Below, one piece after another: positions 26,733-34,740 of a stretch of DNA of 64,000 nucleotides. The notes beneath the pieces are model-generated. The model searched no databases. It had not been told where the DNA came from and was given only the letters and a program-made list of their open reading frames with translations. The stretch is from Streptomyces sp. NBC_00525. GTDB taxonomy: Bacteria; Actinomycetota; Actinomycetes; Streptomycetales; Streptomycetaceae. The stretch is from assembly GCF_036346595.1 (NCBI RefSeq), contig NZ_CP107834.1, forward strand, positions 5,642,001 to 5,706,000. The letters run 5' to 3'. Each line of letters starts with the position of its first letter. The stretch's first letter is position 1. Made by a program: the position numbers and the translations under genes.

Positions 26733-27247
26733 AGGAGCTTGAGGTCCTGTCCCTCCACCTCACCGGAGACCGCTTCCAGCCGCTCCTTCACGGAGTTGAG
26801 GACCTGGACCTCCTGCTCGCTGAGCGCGGAGAGCACCGAGCGCTGCTCCACCGCCAGCAGGTCCACCGGATGCCCGGCCTCACGAAGGGCGTGCAGAGCG
26901 TCGAAGGTCATGGCTACCGGTACCTCGTTCCCGTAGTGCGGCCAGTCGATGGTCACGCCGATCGAGCGTTCCGCGACCGCCGCGCCCGCGAGCGCGCCGA
27001 CGGCCTCGGGAGCCTCCTGCCCCTTCCGCTCACCGGCGGGCAGCGGCGGCCAGCTTCCCTGGACGAGAATGCCCTGGGCGTACAGTCGCGCAATCATTTC
27101 CGTACGGTTGGAAGCGCCGGTTCTTCGTAACATGTTGCATAAGTGTGCCGCCACCGTGTGCGGGCTGATGCAGAGCGCTTCGGCGATATCCCGGTTCGAG
27201 GAGCCGGCGGCCACGAGCGAAGCGATAAGAATCTCACGCCTGGTCAA
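26729..27247 (-). CDS. LuxR-type regulator with a C-terminal RiPP-leader-like domain
   Basis: 172 residues from a TTG at 27247; an in-frame TGA five codons upstream excludes a longer protein, and GAGGGG precedes the TTG. Residues 1-60 are a LuxR/GerE HTH (LVAAGSSNRDIAEALCISPHTVAAHL). After a linker, residues 118-167 align without gaps to residues 6-55 of the divergent precursor peptide, 29 of 50 identical, including shared VDLL, LS..EV.VL and AVSG.VEGQ. The regulator ends DLKLL and lacks the Cys-ended core. It could bind the same maturation enzymes as the precursor and so report on precursor level. Confidence 0.88.
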   Translation of the reverse strand: MTRREILIASLVAAGSSNRDIAEALCISPHTVAAHLCNMLRRTGASNRTEMIARLYAQGILVQGSWPPLPAGERKGQEAPEAVGALAGAAVAERSIGVTIDWPHYGNEVPVAMTFDALHALREAGHPVDLLAVEQRSVLSALSEQEVQVLNSVKERLEAVSGEVEGQDLKLL

Positions 27248-27468
27248 ACCCTCTACCCCTCATTTCAATGAACGAAGCGCGGGCCGGCAGACGAGTTCCG
27301 CACTCCCGGAGGTCAGAGTAGCGGGGGGTCATGTTCCGGACAAGAACGCCTTGAGCGGAACCACAGAGCCACCGGATTCATAGTCGATCGAGGGATATGA
27401 AGTCGGGGGGCGCCGGAGCAGCCTTGCGGTTGCACCAGCCCGTGACCGTCTTCCCGAAGGAGTGACCC
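27248..27468. promoter_or_regulatory. Divergent promoter region between the two RiPP operons
   Basis: About 220 bases separate the TTG of the LuxR-type gene from the precursor ATG. Both operons must be driven from here. TTGAGC near 27350 followed by AT-richer GATTCATAG is a weak candidate promoter towards the precursor. I found no strong palindrome that would mark the LuxR-type binding site. The stretch has no credible gene. Confidence 0.45.
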
Positions 27469-27675
27469 ATGTCGCAAGCACCCCTGGACGCGCTGCGCAG
27501 TGCCGGTACCCAGGTCGACCTGCTGTCGGACTCCGAGCGCGAGGTCTTCAACGGCCTCAGCCCGGACGAGGTCGCGGTCCTCGGTTCGATCCAGGCCCGG
27601 CTCAACGCCGTGTCGGGTGCGGTCGAGGGCCAGAGCCAGGTGATCGACGCCAACCAGGTCAACGTCCTCTGCTGA
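27469..27675 (+). CDS. Candidate RiPP precursor peptide with C-terminal Cys
   Basis: 68 residues; GAAGGAG lies seven bases before the ATG. Residues 6-55 are an acidic, helical leader (LDALRSAGTQVDLL...AVSGAVEGQ) that is repeated in the C-terminus of the divergent LuxR-type regulator. The remaining 13 residues, SQVIDANQVNVLC, end with the only Cys in the peptide. A C-terminal Cys is the substrate of EpiD/LanD-type decarboxylases, and one is encoded 1.5 kb downstream. There are no Thr and only one Ser in the putative core, so this is not a classical lanthipeptide. The cleavage point after GQ is inferred from where the homology stops. Confidence 0.82.
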   Translation: MSQAPLDALRSAGTQVDLLSDSEREVFNGLSPDEVAVLGSIQARLNAVSGAVEGQSQVIDANQVNVLC

Positions 27676-27683
27676 TTCCAGCC

Positions 27684-27721
27684 GCGGCGGGTCCGGCGGC
27701 CGCTGCCGCCGGACCCGCCGC
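27684..27721 (+). terminator. Hairpin between precursor and radical SAM gene
   Basis: Perfect 17-base inverted repeat: arms 27684-27700 and 27705-27721 around the loop CGCT. It starts nine bases after the precursor stop and 48 bases before the next gene, with no T-run. It should act as a partial terminator or 3' stabiliser, giving many precursor copies per maturase message, as in other RiPP operons. Confidence 0.75.
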
Positions 27722-27768
27722 GCCATCGCACCGGACCGCCGTGCGCCCGGACATCCAGTGGGAGCGTG

Positions 27769-29133
27769 ATGATGGACCAAGTCAGCAGATACCTGGTGCT
27801 GAGCGACCGCGCGTACGCCGACACCGGCGGCGTCCCGGTCCGGCTCGCCTACAGCACCCGCACCGCGAGCACCCTCGCGGTCGACCTGCCCACCGCGCGG
27901 GCACTGGAGGCCGGTGACGCCGCCGCGCTCACCCCCGCCTGGACCGGCGTACTGCGCGCGGCCCAGCTGCTCGTCCCGGCCGGCGAGGACGAGCTGACCG
28001 CCGTACTCGACCGCAACCGGCAGGCCTCCGCCGAACGCTCGGCCGTGCACATCGCGCTGCTGCCGACCTCGTACTGCAACATGGGCTGCGCCTACTGCGG
28101 CCAGGAGCACACCCGAGGCGGGCTGTCCCACACCCACCGCAGCCGGGTCCGCGACCGGGTACTGCGCGCCGTGACCGCACCGGAGACCCGCAGCGCCCGC
28201 ATCGACTGGTTCGGCGCCGAACCGATGATGGGCTACGCGGTCATCCGCGACCTGGCCCCGCAGTTCGTCGCCGCCGCCGCCGAACGCGAGGTCGCCTACT
28301 CCTCGGTGATCGTCACCAACGGCTCCCTCCTGACCACCAGGAAAATCAACACGCTCATCCGTTCCTGTGGTATCACCCATTTCGAGATCACGATCGACGG
28401 ACCGCCGGACATACACAATGAACACCGGCCCCTGAAAAGCGGTCGCGGATCATTCTGGAACATCGTGCGCGCGGTGCGTTCCGTGCTCGACGAACCGGAT
28501 CTCGGCCCCACCCATTTCACTTTCCGGACGAATGTCGACGTGCACAACCAGGACGCCCTGCCGCGCTATATCGAGATGATGGCGGAGCAGGGATTCAGCC
28601 ATCCCCGTGTCTCCTTCTCGATCCATCCCGTGCACTCGTGGGGAAACGACGTATCGGCGATCGAGGTGTCCAAGCAGACCTTCGCCGAACGCGAGGCGGG
28701 GTGGCTCCGGCTGCTCACCGAGCACGGGCTGCACAGCCAGTTGCTGCCGGCCACCGTGCACAAGGTCCTCTGCCCCGCCACGACCCGCTCCTCCGAGATC
28801 ATCAGCAGCACCGGCAGCATCTTCTCCTGCAGCGAGTACCCCCTCGTCCCCGAGGCCGAGCGCACCCTCGCCCTGACGCACATCGACCGGGCCGGCACCG
28901 AACCCCTGCGCCCGCTGGGCCCCTTCGACGGCTGGAACGACGAGATCGCCGCGGGCACCACCTGGTGCAAGGGCTGCGTCTTCATGCCCACCTGCGGCGG
29001 CTCCTGCCCCAAGGCCTGGCAGGAGGGCCATCCGCCCTGCCCCTCCTACAAGTACAACGTCCAGGACCGGTTCGACCTCGTCGCCGCCGAATGCGGTCTG
29101 CGCGTGGCCGGTGAGCCCGCCGGAGCCCGGTGA
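27769..29133 (+). CDS. Radical SAM/SPASM peptide maturase
   Basis: 454 residues from ATG 27769 (GTG 27766 and ATG 27772 are adjacent alternatives; GGGAG fits the ATGs better). Residues 1-85 may be a peptide-recognition or accessory domain. The radical SAM cluster motif is C103-NMG-C107-AY-C110. The C-terminal SPASM region has several more cysteines (LCPAT, FSCSEY, WCKGC, PTCGGSC, PPC) for auxiliary clusters. Enzymes of this build make thioether, ether or carbon-carbon cross-links in peptides. It overlaps the next gene as TGATG. The linked substrate is most likely the peptide encoded just upstream. Confidence 0.9.
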   Translation: MMDQVSRYLVLSDRAYADTGGVPVRLAYSTRTASTLAVDLPTARALEAGDAAALTPAWTGVLRAAQLLVPAGEDELTAVLDRNRQASAERSAVHIALLPTSYCNMGCAYCGQEHTRGGLSHTHRSRVRDRVLRAVTAPETRSARIDWFGAEPMMGYAVIRDLAPQFVAAAAEREVAYSSVIVTNGSLLTTRKINTLIRSCGITHFEITIDGPPDIHNEHRPLKSGRGSFWNIVRAVRSVLDEPDLGPTHFTFRTNVDVHNQDALPRYIEMMAEQGFSHPRVSFSIHPVHSWGNDVSAIEVSKQTFAEREAGWLRLLTEHGLHSQLLPATVHKVLCPATTRSSEIISSTGSIFSCSEYPLVPEAERTLALTHIDRAGTEPLRPLGPFDGWNDEIAAGTTWCKGCVFMPTCGGSCPKAWQEGHPPCPSYKYNVQDRFDLVAAECGLRVAGEPAGAR

Positions 29134-29726
29134 TGGCGGCCGGGACCGGCCCGGACACCCCGCGCCGGCTGCTCATCGGGGTCTGCGGCTCCGGCAACGT
29201 GCTCGCGGTGCCGCAGTACCTCATGGCGCTGCGCACCGGCCTCGGACCCGGCGTCGAGATCCGCATGATCATGACCCGGTCCGCCGCCGCGATCATCCCG
29301 CCCTCCACCATGCGGCTGCTGTGCCGCACCGTCTACTGCGACGGCGAGGACGAACTGACGACCGGTCATGTCGCCCCGGCCGTCTGGGCGGAACGCTTCG
29401 TCGTACTGCCCGCCACCGCCAACATGCTCGGCCAGGCCGCCAACGGACTCGCCTCCGGACTGCTCAGCTCCGCCCTGCTCGCCCATGAGCGCCCGGTGGT
29501 GTTCTTCCCGAGCATGAACAGCCTGATGTGGGAGCGCCCCGCCGTCCGCCGCAACGTCGACCGGCTGCGCGCGGACGGCCACGCGGTCATCGACCCGGTA
29601 CCCGCACCCGCCTGGCAGATCGCCGCGGGCGAGGTGCGCAAGAACCTCGGGCTGCCCCCGTCCAGCACCGTGGCCACGGTGATCGGCGAGTTCCTGGCCA
29701 TGCCGGTCGACCCGCTCGGCGGCTGA
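29133..29726 (+). CDS. HFCD-family flavoprotein decarboxylase (EpiD/LanD-like)
   Basis: 197 residues; the ATG overlaps the maturase stop and GGAG lies seven bases before it. The family marks are present: LLIGVCGSGN at the N-terminus, catalytic His79 in TTGHV, PATAN at 93-97 and PSMNSLMW at 126-133, equivalent to the PASANT and PXMNXXMW motifs of EpiD. It binds FMN and oxidatively decarboxylates a C-terminal Cys to an enethiol. The precursor in this operon ends in Cys, so the substrate is evident by context. A pantothenate-pathway Dfp role is unlikely as there is no CoaB domain. Confidence 0.88.
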   Translation: MAAGTGPDTPRRLLIGVCGSGNVLAVPQYLMALRTGLGPGVEIRMIMTRSAAAIIPPSTMRLLCRTVYCDGEDELTTGHVAPAVWAERFVVLPATANMLGQAANGLASGLLSSALLAHERPVVFFPSMNSLMWERPAVRRNVDRLRADGHAVIDPVPAPAWQIAAGEVRKNLGLPPSSTVATVIGEFLAMPVDPLGG

Positions 29727-29752
29727 GCACCCCACCAGCAGAAGGAGAAGAC

Positions 29753-31126
29753 GTGGCAGCAGCCGGACAGCGACTCCGTACGGCACTGACGGGCGGACCC
29801 ATGTCGGTGCGCGGCTTCCGGCTGCTGCTCGCCGGCCAGCTCTCCTCCACGGTCGGCGACTACTGCTACGCCGTCGCGCTGCCCTGGCTCATCCTCTCCG
29901 GCGACGGCGGCCCGGTCCTGCTCGGCACCGTCCTCGCCTGCTACGGCATCCCCCGCGTCGTCACCATTCCGCTGGGCGGTCTGGTGGCCGACCGGATCGG
30001 CGGCCGGCGGGTCATGCTGATGACCGACCTGGTCCGGGCCGCCGCCGTCGGCACCCTCGCCGTCATCGCCTCCACCGGAACCCCGACCCTCGCCCAACTC
30101 GCCCCGATCGCGGTCGTCCTGGGCGCCTGCTCCGGCATGTTCATCCCCGCCTCGTACACCCTCCTGCCGGCCCTGCTGCGCAAGGAGGACCTCGGCCGGG
30201 GCAACGCCCTGTCGACCATGGTCAACCAGGTCGGCGGCCTCCTCGGACCCACCGCGGGCGGCGCCCTGGTGGCCGCCTTCGACGCGGGCCCGGCGCTCAC
30301 GGTCGACGCCGCGTCCTTCCTCGTGTCGGCGCTGGTCCTCTCCCGGATACGCACCGGCGCGGACGCGGCGGCGGACGGCGCCGCACCGGGCGGGGCCGCG
30401 CCGGGCGAAGCCTCCGCCCCCCGCACGACCTTCACCGAACTCCTGCGCCACGGACGGCTGCTGCACGTCGTCCTGGTCGTCGCCCTGGTCTGCAACCTGG
30501 CCTTCAGCGGCACCATCGAGGTGGCCCTGCCCGAACTCGCCCACCAGGACATGGGCGTCACCGGCTACGGCGTCCTGCTGACCTGCCTGAGCCTGGGCGG
30601 CCTGGCCGGCTCCCTGGTCGCCGCCCGCAGCCGCCCCGTACGGTCGCCCGCCTACCTGTTCGCCGTGCTCGCCGTCGTCATGGGCATCGCCCTCAGCGCC
30701 GTACCGTACGCCGGGGGCCTGGCCGGGGCCGCGATCTGCGTCTGCGTCTACGCGCTGGCCAGCGGCTGGCAGAACATCGTCGTCGTCACGATGCTCCAGG
30801 TCTGGGCCCCGCCCGCGCTCATCGGCCGGGTCATGAGCCTGGTCATGCTGGCCGTCATGGGCACCTTCCCGGTCTCCGTCGCGGTGGCCGGCTTCGGGGT
30901 GCGCCACCTGGGCGCGGCCCCCTTCTTTCCGGTGGCGGGCGGCGCCATCGCCCTGACCGTCGTGGGCGCCCTCACCCAGCGCGTCTTCCGCGACCACCGC
31001 GCCGACACCGAGTACACCCCGCCCGACCTCGTACCGGCCGGCACTCCGGCCGGGCCCGCACCCGGCGTACCGGCCGCCCGCTCCGCGCGACCGCGGCGGG
31101 ACGACAGTCAGGAGTCACAGCGATGA
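29753..31126 (+). CDS. MFS transporter, candidate peptide exporter
   Basis: 457 residues from a GTG at 29753 with GAAGGAG six bases before it. About twelve membrane helices can be traced, starting FRLLLAGQLSSTVGDYCYAVALPWLIL, with the loop motif GGLVADRIGGRR after helix 2. It belongs to the MFS drug/enterobactin-type exporter group. A hydrophilic tail of 40 residues follows helix 12. Its place between the decarboxylase and the second radical SAM gene suggests export of, or immunity to, the peptide product. Confidence 0.87.
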   Translation: MAAAGQRLRTALTGGPMSVRGFRLLLAGQLSSTVGDYCYAVALPWLILSGDGGPVLLGTVLACYGIPRVVTIPLGGLVADRIGGRRVMLMTDLVRAAAVGTLAVIASTGTPTLAQLAPIAVVLGACSGMFIPASYTLLPALLRKEDLGRGNALSTMVNQVGGLLGPTAGGALVAAFDAGPALTVDAASFLVSALVLSRIRTGADAAADGAAPGGAAPGEASAPRTTFTELLRHGRLLHVVLVVALVCNLAFSGTIEVALPELAHQDMGVTGYGVLLTCLSLGGLAGSLVAARSRPVRSPAYLFAVLAVVMGIALSAVPYAGGLAGAAICVCVYALASGWQNIVVVTMLQVWAPPALIGRVMSLVMLAVMGTFPVSVAVAGFGVRHLGAAPFFPVAGGAIALTVVGALTQRVFRDHRADTEYTPPDLVPAGTPAGPAPGVPAARSARPRRDDSQESQR

Positions 31127-33324
31127 GCGTGTTCGTCCCGCTGGGCATGCCGCGGTTCGAGGGCGGACCGGACCGGGGCCCGCGGCCGGGCCGGGGCACC
31201 GGCGACACCGCGTACCTGCTGATCAACCCGCCGGTGACCGACCCCACGACCGCCTACCACTCGATCCCGTACCTGGTGGGCGCCGCCAGGGCGGCCGGCC
31301 ACACCGAGTACGCCTGCGTGGACGCCAACCTCGACGCCTTCACCTACCTCGCCGACCCCGCGCGCTTCGGCGCCGCGCTCGACGCCGCCCGCGCCCTGCG
31401 CGCCGAGATCGGGGCCAGGGCCGCCGCCCCGCGCCGCCACGACGAGATCCGCTACCGGCAGACGCTGGCCGCCGAGGGCCTGACCGCCACATCGGCGCGC
31501 GACGCGATCGCCGTCTTCCAGGACGCCGAGCACTTCTACCACCCCCCGACCTACGCCCAGGCGGTCGCGGTGATGAGCCGCTGGTGGCAGCTGCTCGCTC
31601 TGGACATGCCGCCCGGCACCGCGGACGGCTTCTCCATGCGGGTGAAGGCCGCCGTCAACCTGTGCAGTACGAAGGACCTGTCCGACCCGGCGGTCCCGGC
31701 GGCCGTCGCCCGCCCCTTCGAGGGCTACTTCACCGACGAGTTCGTCCCGAAGCTGCGCGAACGCCCCTGGGCCGTGGTCGGACTCTCCGTCAACTACACC
31801 AGCCAGCTGCCCGTCGCGCTGCGCATGGCCCGGCTCGTCCGCACCGTCCTCCCGGACACGGTGATCGTCTTCGGCGGCACGGAAGTCGGCGACGTCGTGA
31901 AGTACGCGCCCGAGCCCGCGGCCGCCTGGCGGGTCTTCCAGGACGCCGACCTGATCGTCCCCGGCGAGGGCGAGACCGCCCTCATCGGCATCCTCGACGC
32001 CGTCGGCAACGGCGCGACCAGGCACGGCGACGCCTTCGAGGGCATCGGCGGGGTCATGACCCGCAACCGGCCCGACCCGGACATCGCCTACGGCAGCGTG
32101 GCGACGCTCGCCTCCCCGGCGTACGACGTCTGGCAATGGGACCGCTACTGGGCACCCGAACCGGTGCTCCTCTACAGCCCGACCCGCGGCTGCTACTGGA
32201 ACAAGTGCACCTTCTGCGACTACGGCCTGAACACCGACCGGCCGACCTCGCCCTCGCGCGAACGCCCCGTCGCCGCCGTCCTGCAGGACCTGCGCGAGGC
32301 CAGCAGCTATGCCAGGACCGTGTACTTCGCTGTGGACGCCATGTCCCCCCGCTATCTGCGCACCCTCGCCGCCGCCCTCGCCGAATCCTCCCTGGACCTG
32401 CGCTGGTCCGCCGAACTGCGCCTGGAACGGACCTTCCCCAAGCGCTCCGCCGGTGAAGTCCTCGCCGCCTCCGGCTGCGTGGCGGTCTCCTTCGGCTACG
32501 AGTCCGGCGCCCAGCGGGTCCTCGACCTCATCGACAAGGGCGTGAAGATCGAGGTGGTCCCCGACGTCCTCGCGGAACTGGCGCGCAACGGCATCGCCGC
32601 CCAGATGATGGGCTTCACCGGCTTCCCCACCGAGACCGCCGAAGAGGCGCTGGAGACGTACGAGTTCCTCCAGCGGCACGAGAAGCTGTGGACGACCTCC
32701 GGCATCGGCGTGTTCGCCCTGACCCCCGGCTCCATGGTCGCCAAGAACCCCGACCGCTTCGGCATCGACGTCCTGCCGACCTCCGCCTCCGACGACATCC
32801 GGCGCTATCTGCCCTGGCGCGACCGCCGCACCGGAGAGGCGCACTGGCCGGTCGCCGCCGACCCCCGCATCCCGCGCGAGTACTACGCCGGCAACCGCAG
32901 GACCGACTTCGACCGGCCCTTCCTCGGAGGCATCGACTCCGCGCACACCCTGCTGTACTTCGCCCGCTACGGCCGGGACCTGCTGCCCGGAACCCCCGAG
33001 GGCGCCGGCCACAAGGAGGAACCCCGCGTCCGCCTCGTCGAGGAGCCCGTCGTCACCGTGCCGTTCGCCTCCGTCGAGGGGCTGACCGGCATCGACGACC
33101 TGATGGCCCAGGTCGTCCGGCGCAGCCGGCAGGACCTGGACACCACCTCCGCCGGCTACGGGGAATGGCTCGACGGGACCGGATCGGCCCGCCCCGGCTC
33201 CTGCGGGGTCCTCGTCCTCACCCACGGCGAACTGGTCGAGGTGCCCGCCGGGGTGGACTTCACCACCGACAACGCGATGACCCGCGCACTGCGCCTGATG
33301 CTGGCCACGCGGGCCCGCGCCTGA
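31123..33324 (+). CDS. B12-binding-domain radical SAM enzyme of the RiPP cluster
   Basis: 733 residues; the start overlaps the MFS stop as ATGA. A B12-binding-like Rossmann domain lies at about 205-330 (WAVVGLSVNYTSQLPVALRMARLVR, then VFGGTEVGD). The radical SAM cluster motif is C357-YWNK-C362-TF-C365, that is CX4CX2C instead of CX3CX2C, a spacing met in some B12-type RiPP enzymes. There is no DXHXXG motif, so cobalamin, if bound, would be base-off. The C-terminal 150 residues are unique. Methylation or a ring-forming step on the peptide are the likely activities. Confidence 0.85.
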   Translation: MSVFVPLGMPRFEGGPDRGPRPGRGTGDTAYLLINPPVTDPTTAYHSIPYLVGAARAAGHTEYACVDANLDAFTYLADPARFGAALDAARALRAEIGARAAAPRRHDEIRYRQTLAAEGLTATSARDAIAVFQDAEHFYHPPTYAQAVAVMSRWWQLLALDMPPGTADGFSMRVKAAVNLCSTKDLSDPAVPAAVARPFEGYFTDEFVPKLRERPWAVVGLSVNYTSQLPVALRMARLVRTVLPDTVIVFGGTEVGDVVKYAPEPAAAWRVFQDADLIVPGEGETALIGILDAVGNGATRHGDAFEGIGGVMTRNRPDPDIAYGSVATLASPAYDVWQWDRYWAPEPVLLYSPTRGCYWNKCTFCDYGLNTDRPTSPSRERPVAAVLQDLREASSYARTVYFAVDAMSPRYLRTLAAALAESSLDLRWSAELRLERTFPKRSAGEVLAASGCVAVSFGYESGAQRVLDLIDKGVKIEVVPDVLAELARNGIAAQMMGFTGFPTETAEEALETYEFLQRHEKLWTTSGIGVFALTPGSMVAKNPDRFGIDVLPTSASDDIRRYLPWRDRRTGEAHWPVAADPRIPREYYAGNRRTDFDRPFLGGIDSAHTLLYFARYGRDLLPGTPEGAGHKEEPRVRLVEEPVVTVPFASVEGLTGIDDLMAQVVRRSRQDLDTTSAGYGEWLDGTGSARPGSCGVLVLTHGELVEVPAGVDFTTDNAMTRALRLMLATRARA

Positions 33325-33468
33325 GACCGTCCGGGGCGGCCGGGCGGACCGATTGAGACGCGGCAGGTCTCGAATCCGGGGAAACTCGGTATTGGACCGG
33401 TTCGGCCACCGGGTGCGAGGGTCGAGCCGGAGCCCTGTCCACCGCCCGCCGCCCCGGAAGGTCCTGCC

Positions 33469-34695
33469 GTGCCCGACGCCCGCGATGTCGTGATCTGCGA
33501 ACCCCTGCGCACCCCCATCGGCCGCTTCGGCGGGGTGTTCGCCGGGGAGCGGCCGGCCGCCCTGGCCGCCCGCGTCATCGCCGAGGTCGTCGCCCGCACC
33601 GGCATCGACCCCGACCGGGTGGACGAGGTGATCCTCGGCCACTCCTACCCCTCCGCGGAGGCCCCCGCCATCGGCCGGGTCGCCGCCCTGGACGCCGGGC
33701 TGCCCCAGACGGTCACCGGCCTGCAGACCGACCGCCGCTGCGGCTCCGGGCTCCAGGCCGTCCTGGACGCGGCCATGCAGATCGCGGCCGGGTTCAGCGA
33801 GGTCGTCGTCGCGGGCGGCGTGGACGTGATGAGCGCGGCCCCCTACTACACGCACGACGGGCGCTGGGGCATCAAGGGCCCCGGCCTCCAGCTCCACGAC
33901 GCGCTCGCCCGCGGCCGGGTCACCGCGGGCGGCCTCGACCACCCCGTCCCCGGCGGCATGATCGAGACCGCCGAGAACCTGCGCCGCGCGTACGGCATCA
34001 GCCGCGAGGACCAGGACGCGCTGGCCCTGCGCTCCCAGCGGCGCGCGGGCCGCGCCGCCACCGAGGGCCGGTACGGGAAGGAGATGGTCCCCGTCACCGT
34101 GCGGACGCGCAAGGGCGAGACCGTCGTCACCGCCGACGAGCACCCCCGCCCCGACACCACCGCCGAACAGCTCGCCGCGCTCCGCCCGGTCATGCTGAAG
34201 TCCGACCCGGAGGCCACCGTCACCGCCGGCAACGCCAGCGGCCAGAACGACGCGGCGGCCGCCTGCCTGGTGACCAGCGCCGCCACCGCCGAACGCCTCG
34301 GCCTCACCCCGCTGGTCCGGCTGGTCTCCTTCGCCCGCGCCGGGGTGCCCGCCGCCACCATGGGCCTGGGCCCCGTCCCCGCCACCCACGCCGCCCTCGG
34401 CCGCGCCGGGCTCACCCTCGGCGACCTCGACCTGATCGAGCTGAACGAGGCGTTCGCCGCCCAGGTCCTGGCCTGCACCCGCGAACTCGGCCTCGGCGAG
34501 AAGGACCACGAGCAGCGGATCAACGTGAACGGCTCCGGCGTCTCGCTGGGCCACCCGGTCGGCGCCACCGGCGCCCGCATCCTCGCCACCCTCACCCGCG
34601 AACTGCACCGCCGCGAGGCCCGCTACGGCCTGGAGACGATGTGCATCGGCGGCGGCCAGGGCCTCGCGGCCGTCTTCGAACGCATCGCCCCCTGA
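33469..34695 (+). CDS. Acetyl-CoA C-acyltransferase (thiolase)
   Basis: 408 residues from a GTG at 33469 preceded by GGAAGG. Thiolase motifs: the nucleophile Cys near residue 90 in DRRCGSGLQAVLDA, NVNGSGVSLGHPVGATGAR with the catalytic His, and the second Cys in ETMCIGGGQGLAAVF. It carries out acyl-CoA thiolysis or acetoacetyl-CoA formation. It has its own start region after the RiPP cluster and converges on a TetR gene, so I do not count it as part of the cluster. Confidence 0.92.
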   Translation: MPDARDVVICEPLRTPIGRFGGVFAGERPAALAARVIAEVVARTGIDPDRVDEVILGHSYPSAEAPAIGRVAALDAGLPQTVTGLQTDRRCGSGLQAVLDAAMQIAAGFSEVVVAGGVDVMSAAPYYTHDGRWGIKGPGLQLHDALARGRVTAGGLDHPVPGGMIETAENLRRAYGISREDQDALALRSQRRAGRAATEGRYGKEMVPVTVRTRKGETVVTADEHPRPDTTAEQLAALRPVMLKSDPEATVTAGNASGQNDAAAACLVTSAATAERLGLTPLVRLVSFARAGVPAATMGLGPVPATHAALGRAGLTLGDLDLIELNEAFAAQVLACTRELGLGEKDHEQRINVNGSGVSLGHPVGATGARILATLTRELHRREARYGLETMCIGGGQGLAAVFERIAP

Positions 34696-34740
34696 CGACC
34701 GCCACCGCTCCGCGGCCGCAGGCCGACGGTCCGGGCGCCG

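Noticed and set aside
23160..26936. Plus-strand frame of over 1200 codons opposite the cyclase/AAA gene
   Set aside because: The minus strand codes for cyclase and Walker A motifs; the plus-strand frame is a shadow rich in Arg, Gln and Pro.
28278..33324. The possibility that the radical SAM genes make a cofactor such as PQQ or mycofactocin
   Set aside because: The adjacent peptide lacks the Glu-Tyr or Val-Tyr ends of PQQ and mycofactocin precursors, and no PqqB/C or MftD/E-like genes are present.
33469..34695. Thiolase gene as part of the RiPP cluster
   Set aside because: It has a 144-base gap and its own start region, and thiolase chemistry has no evident place in peptide maturation.
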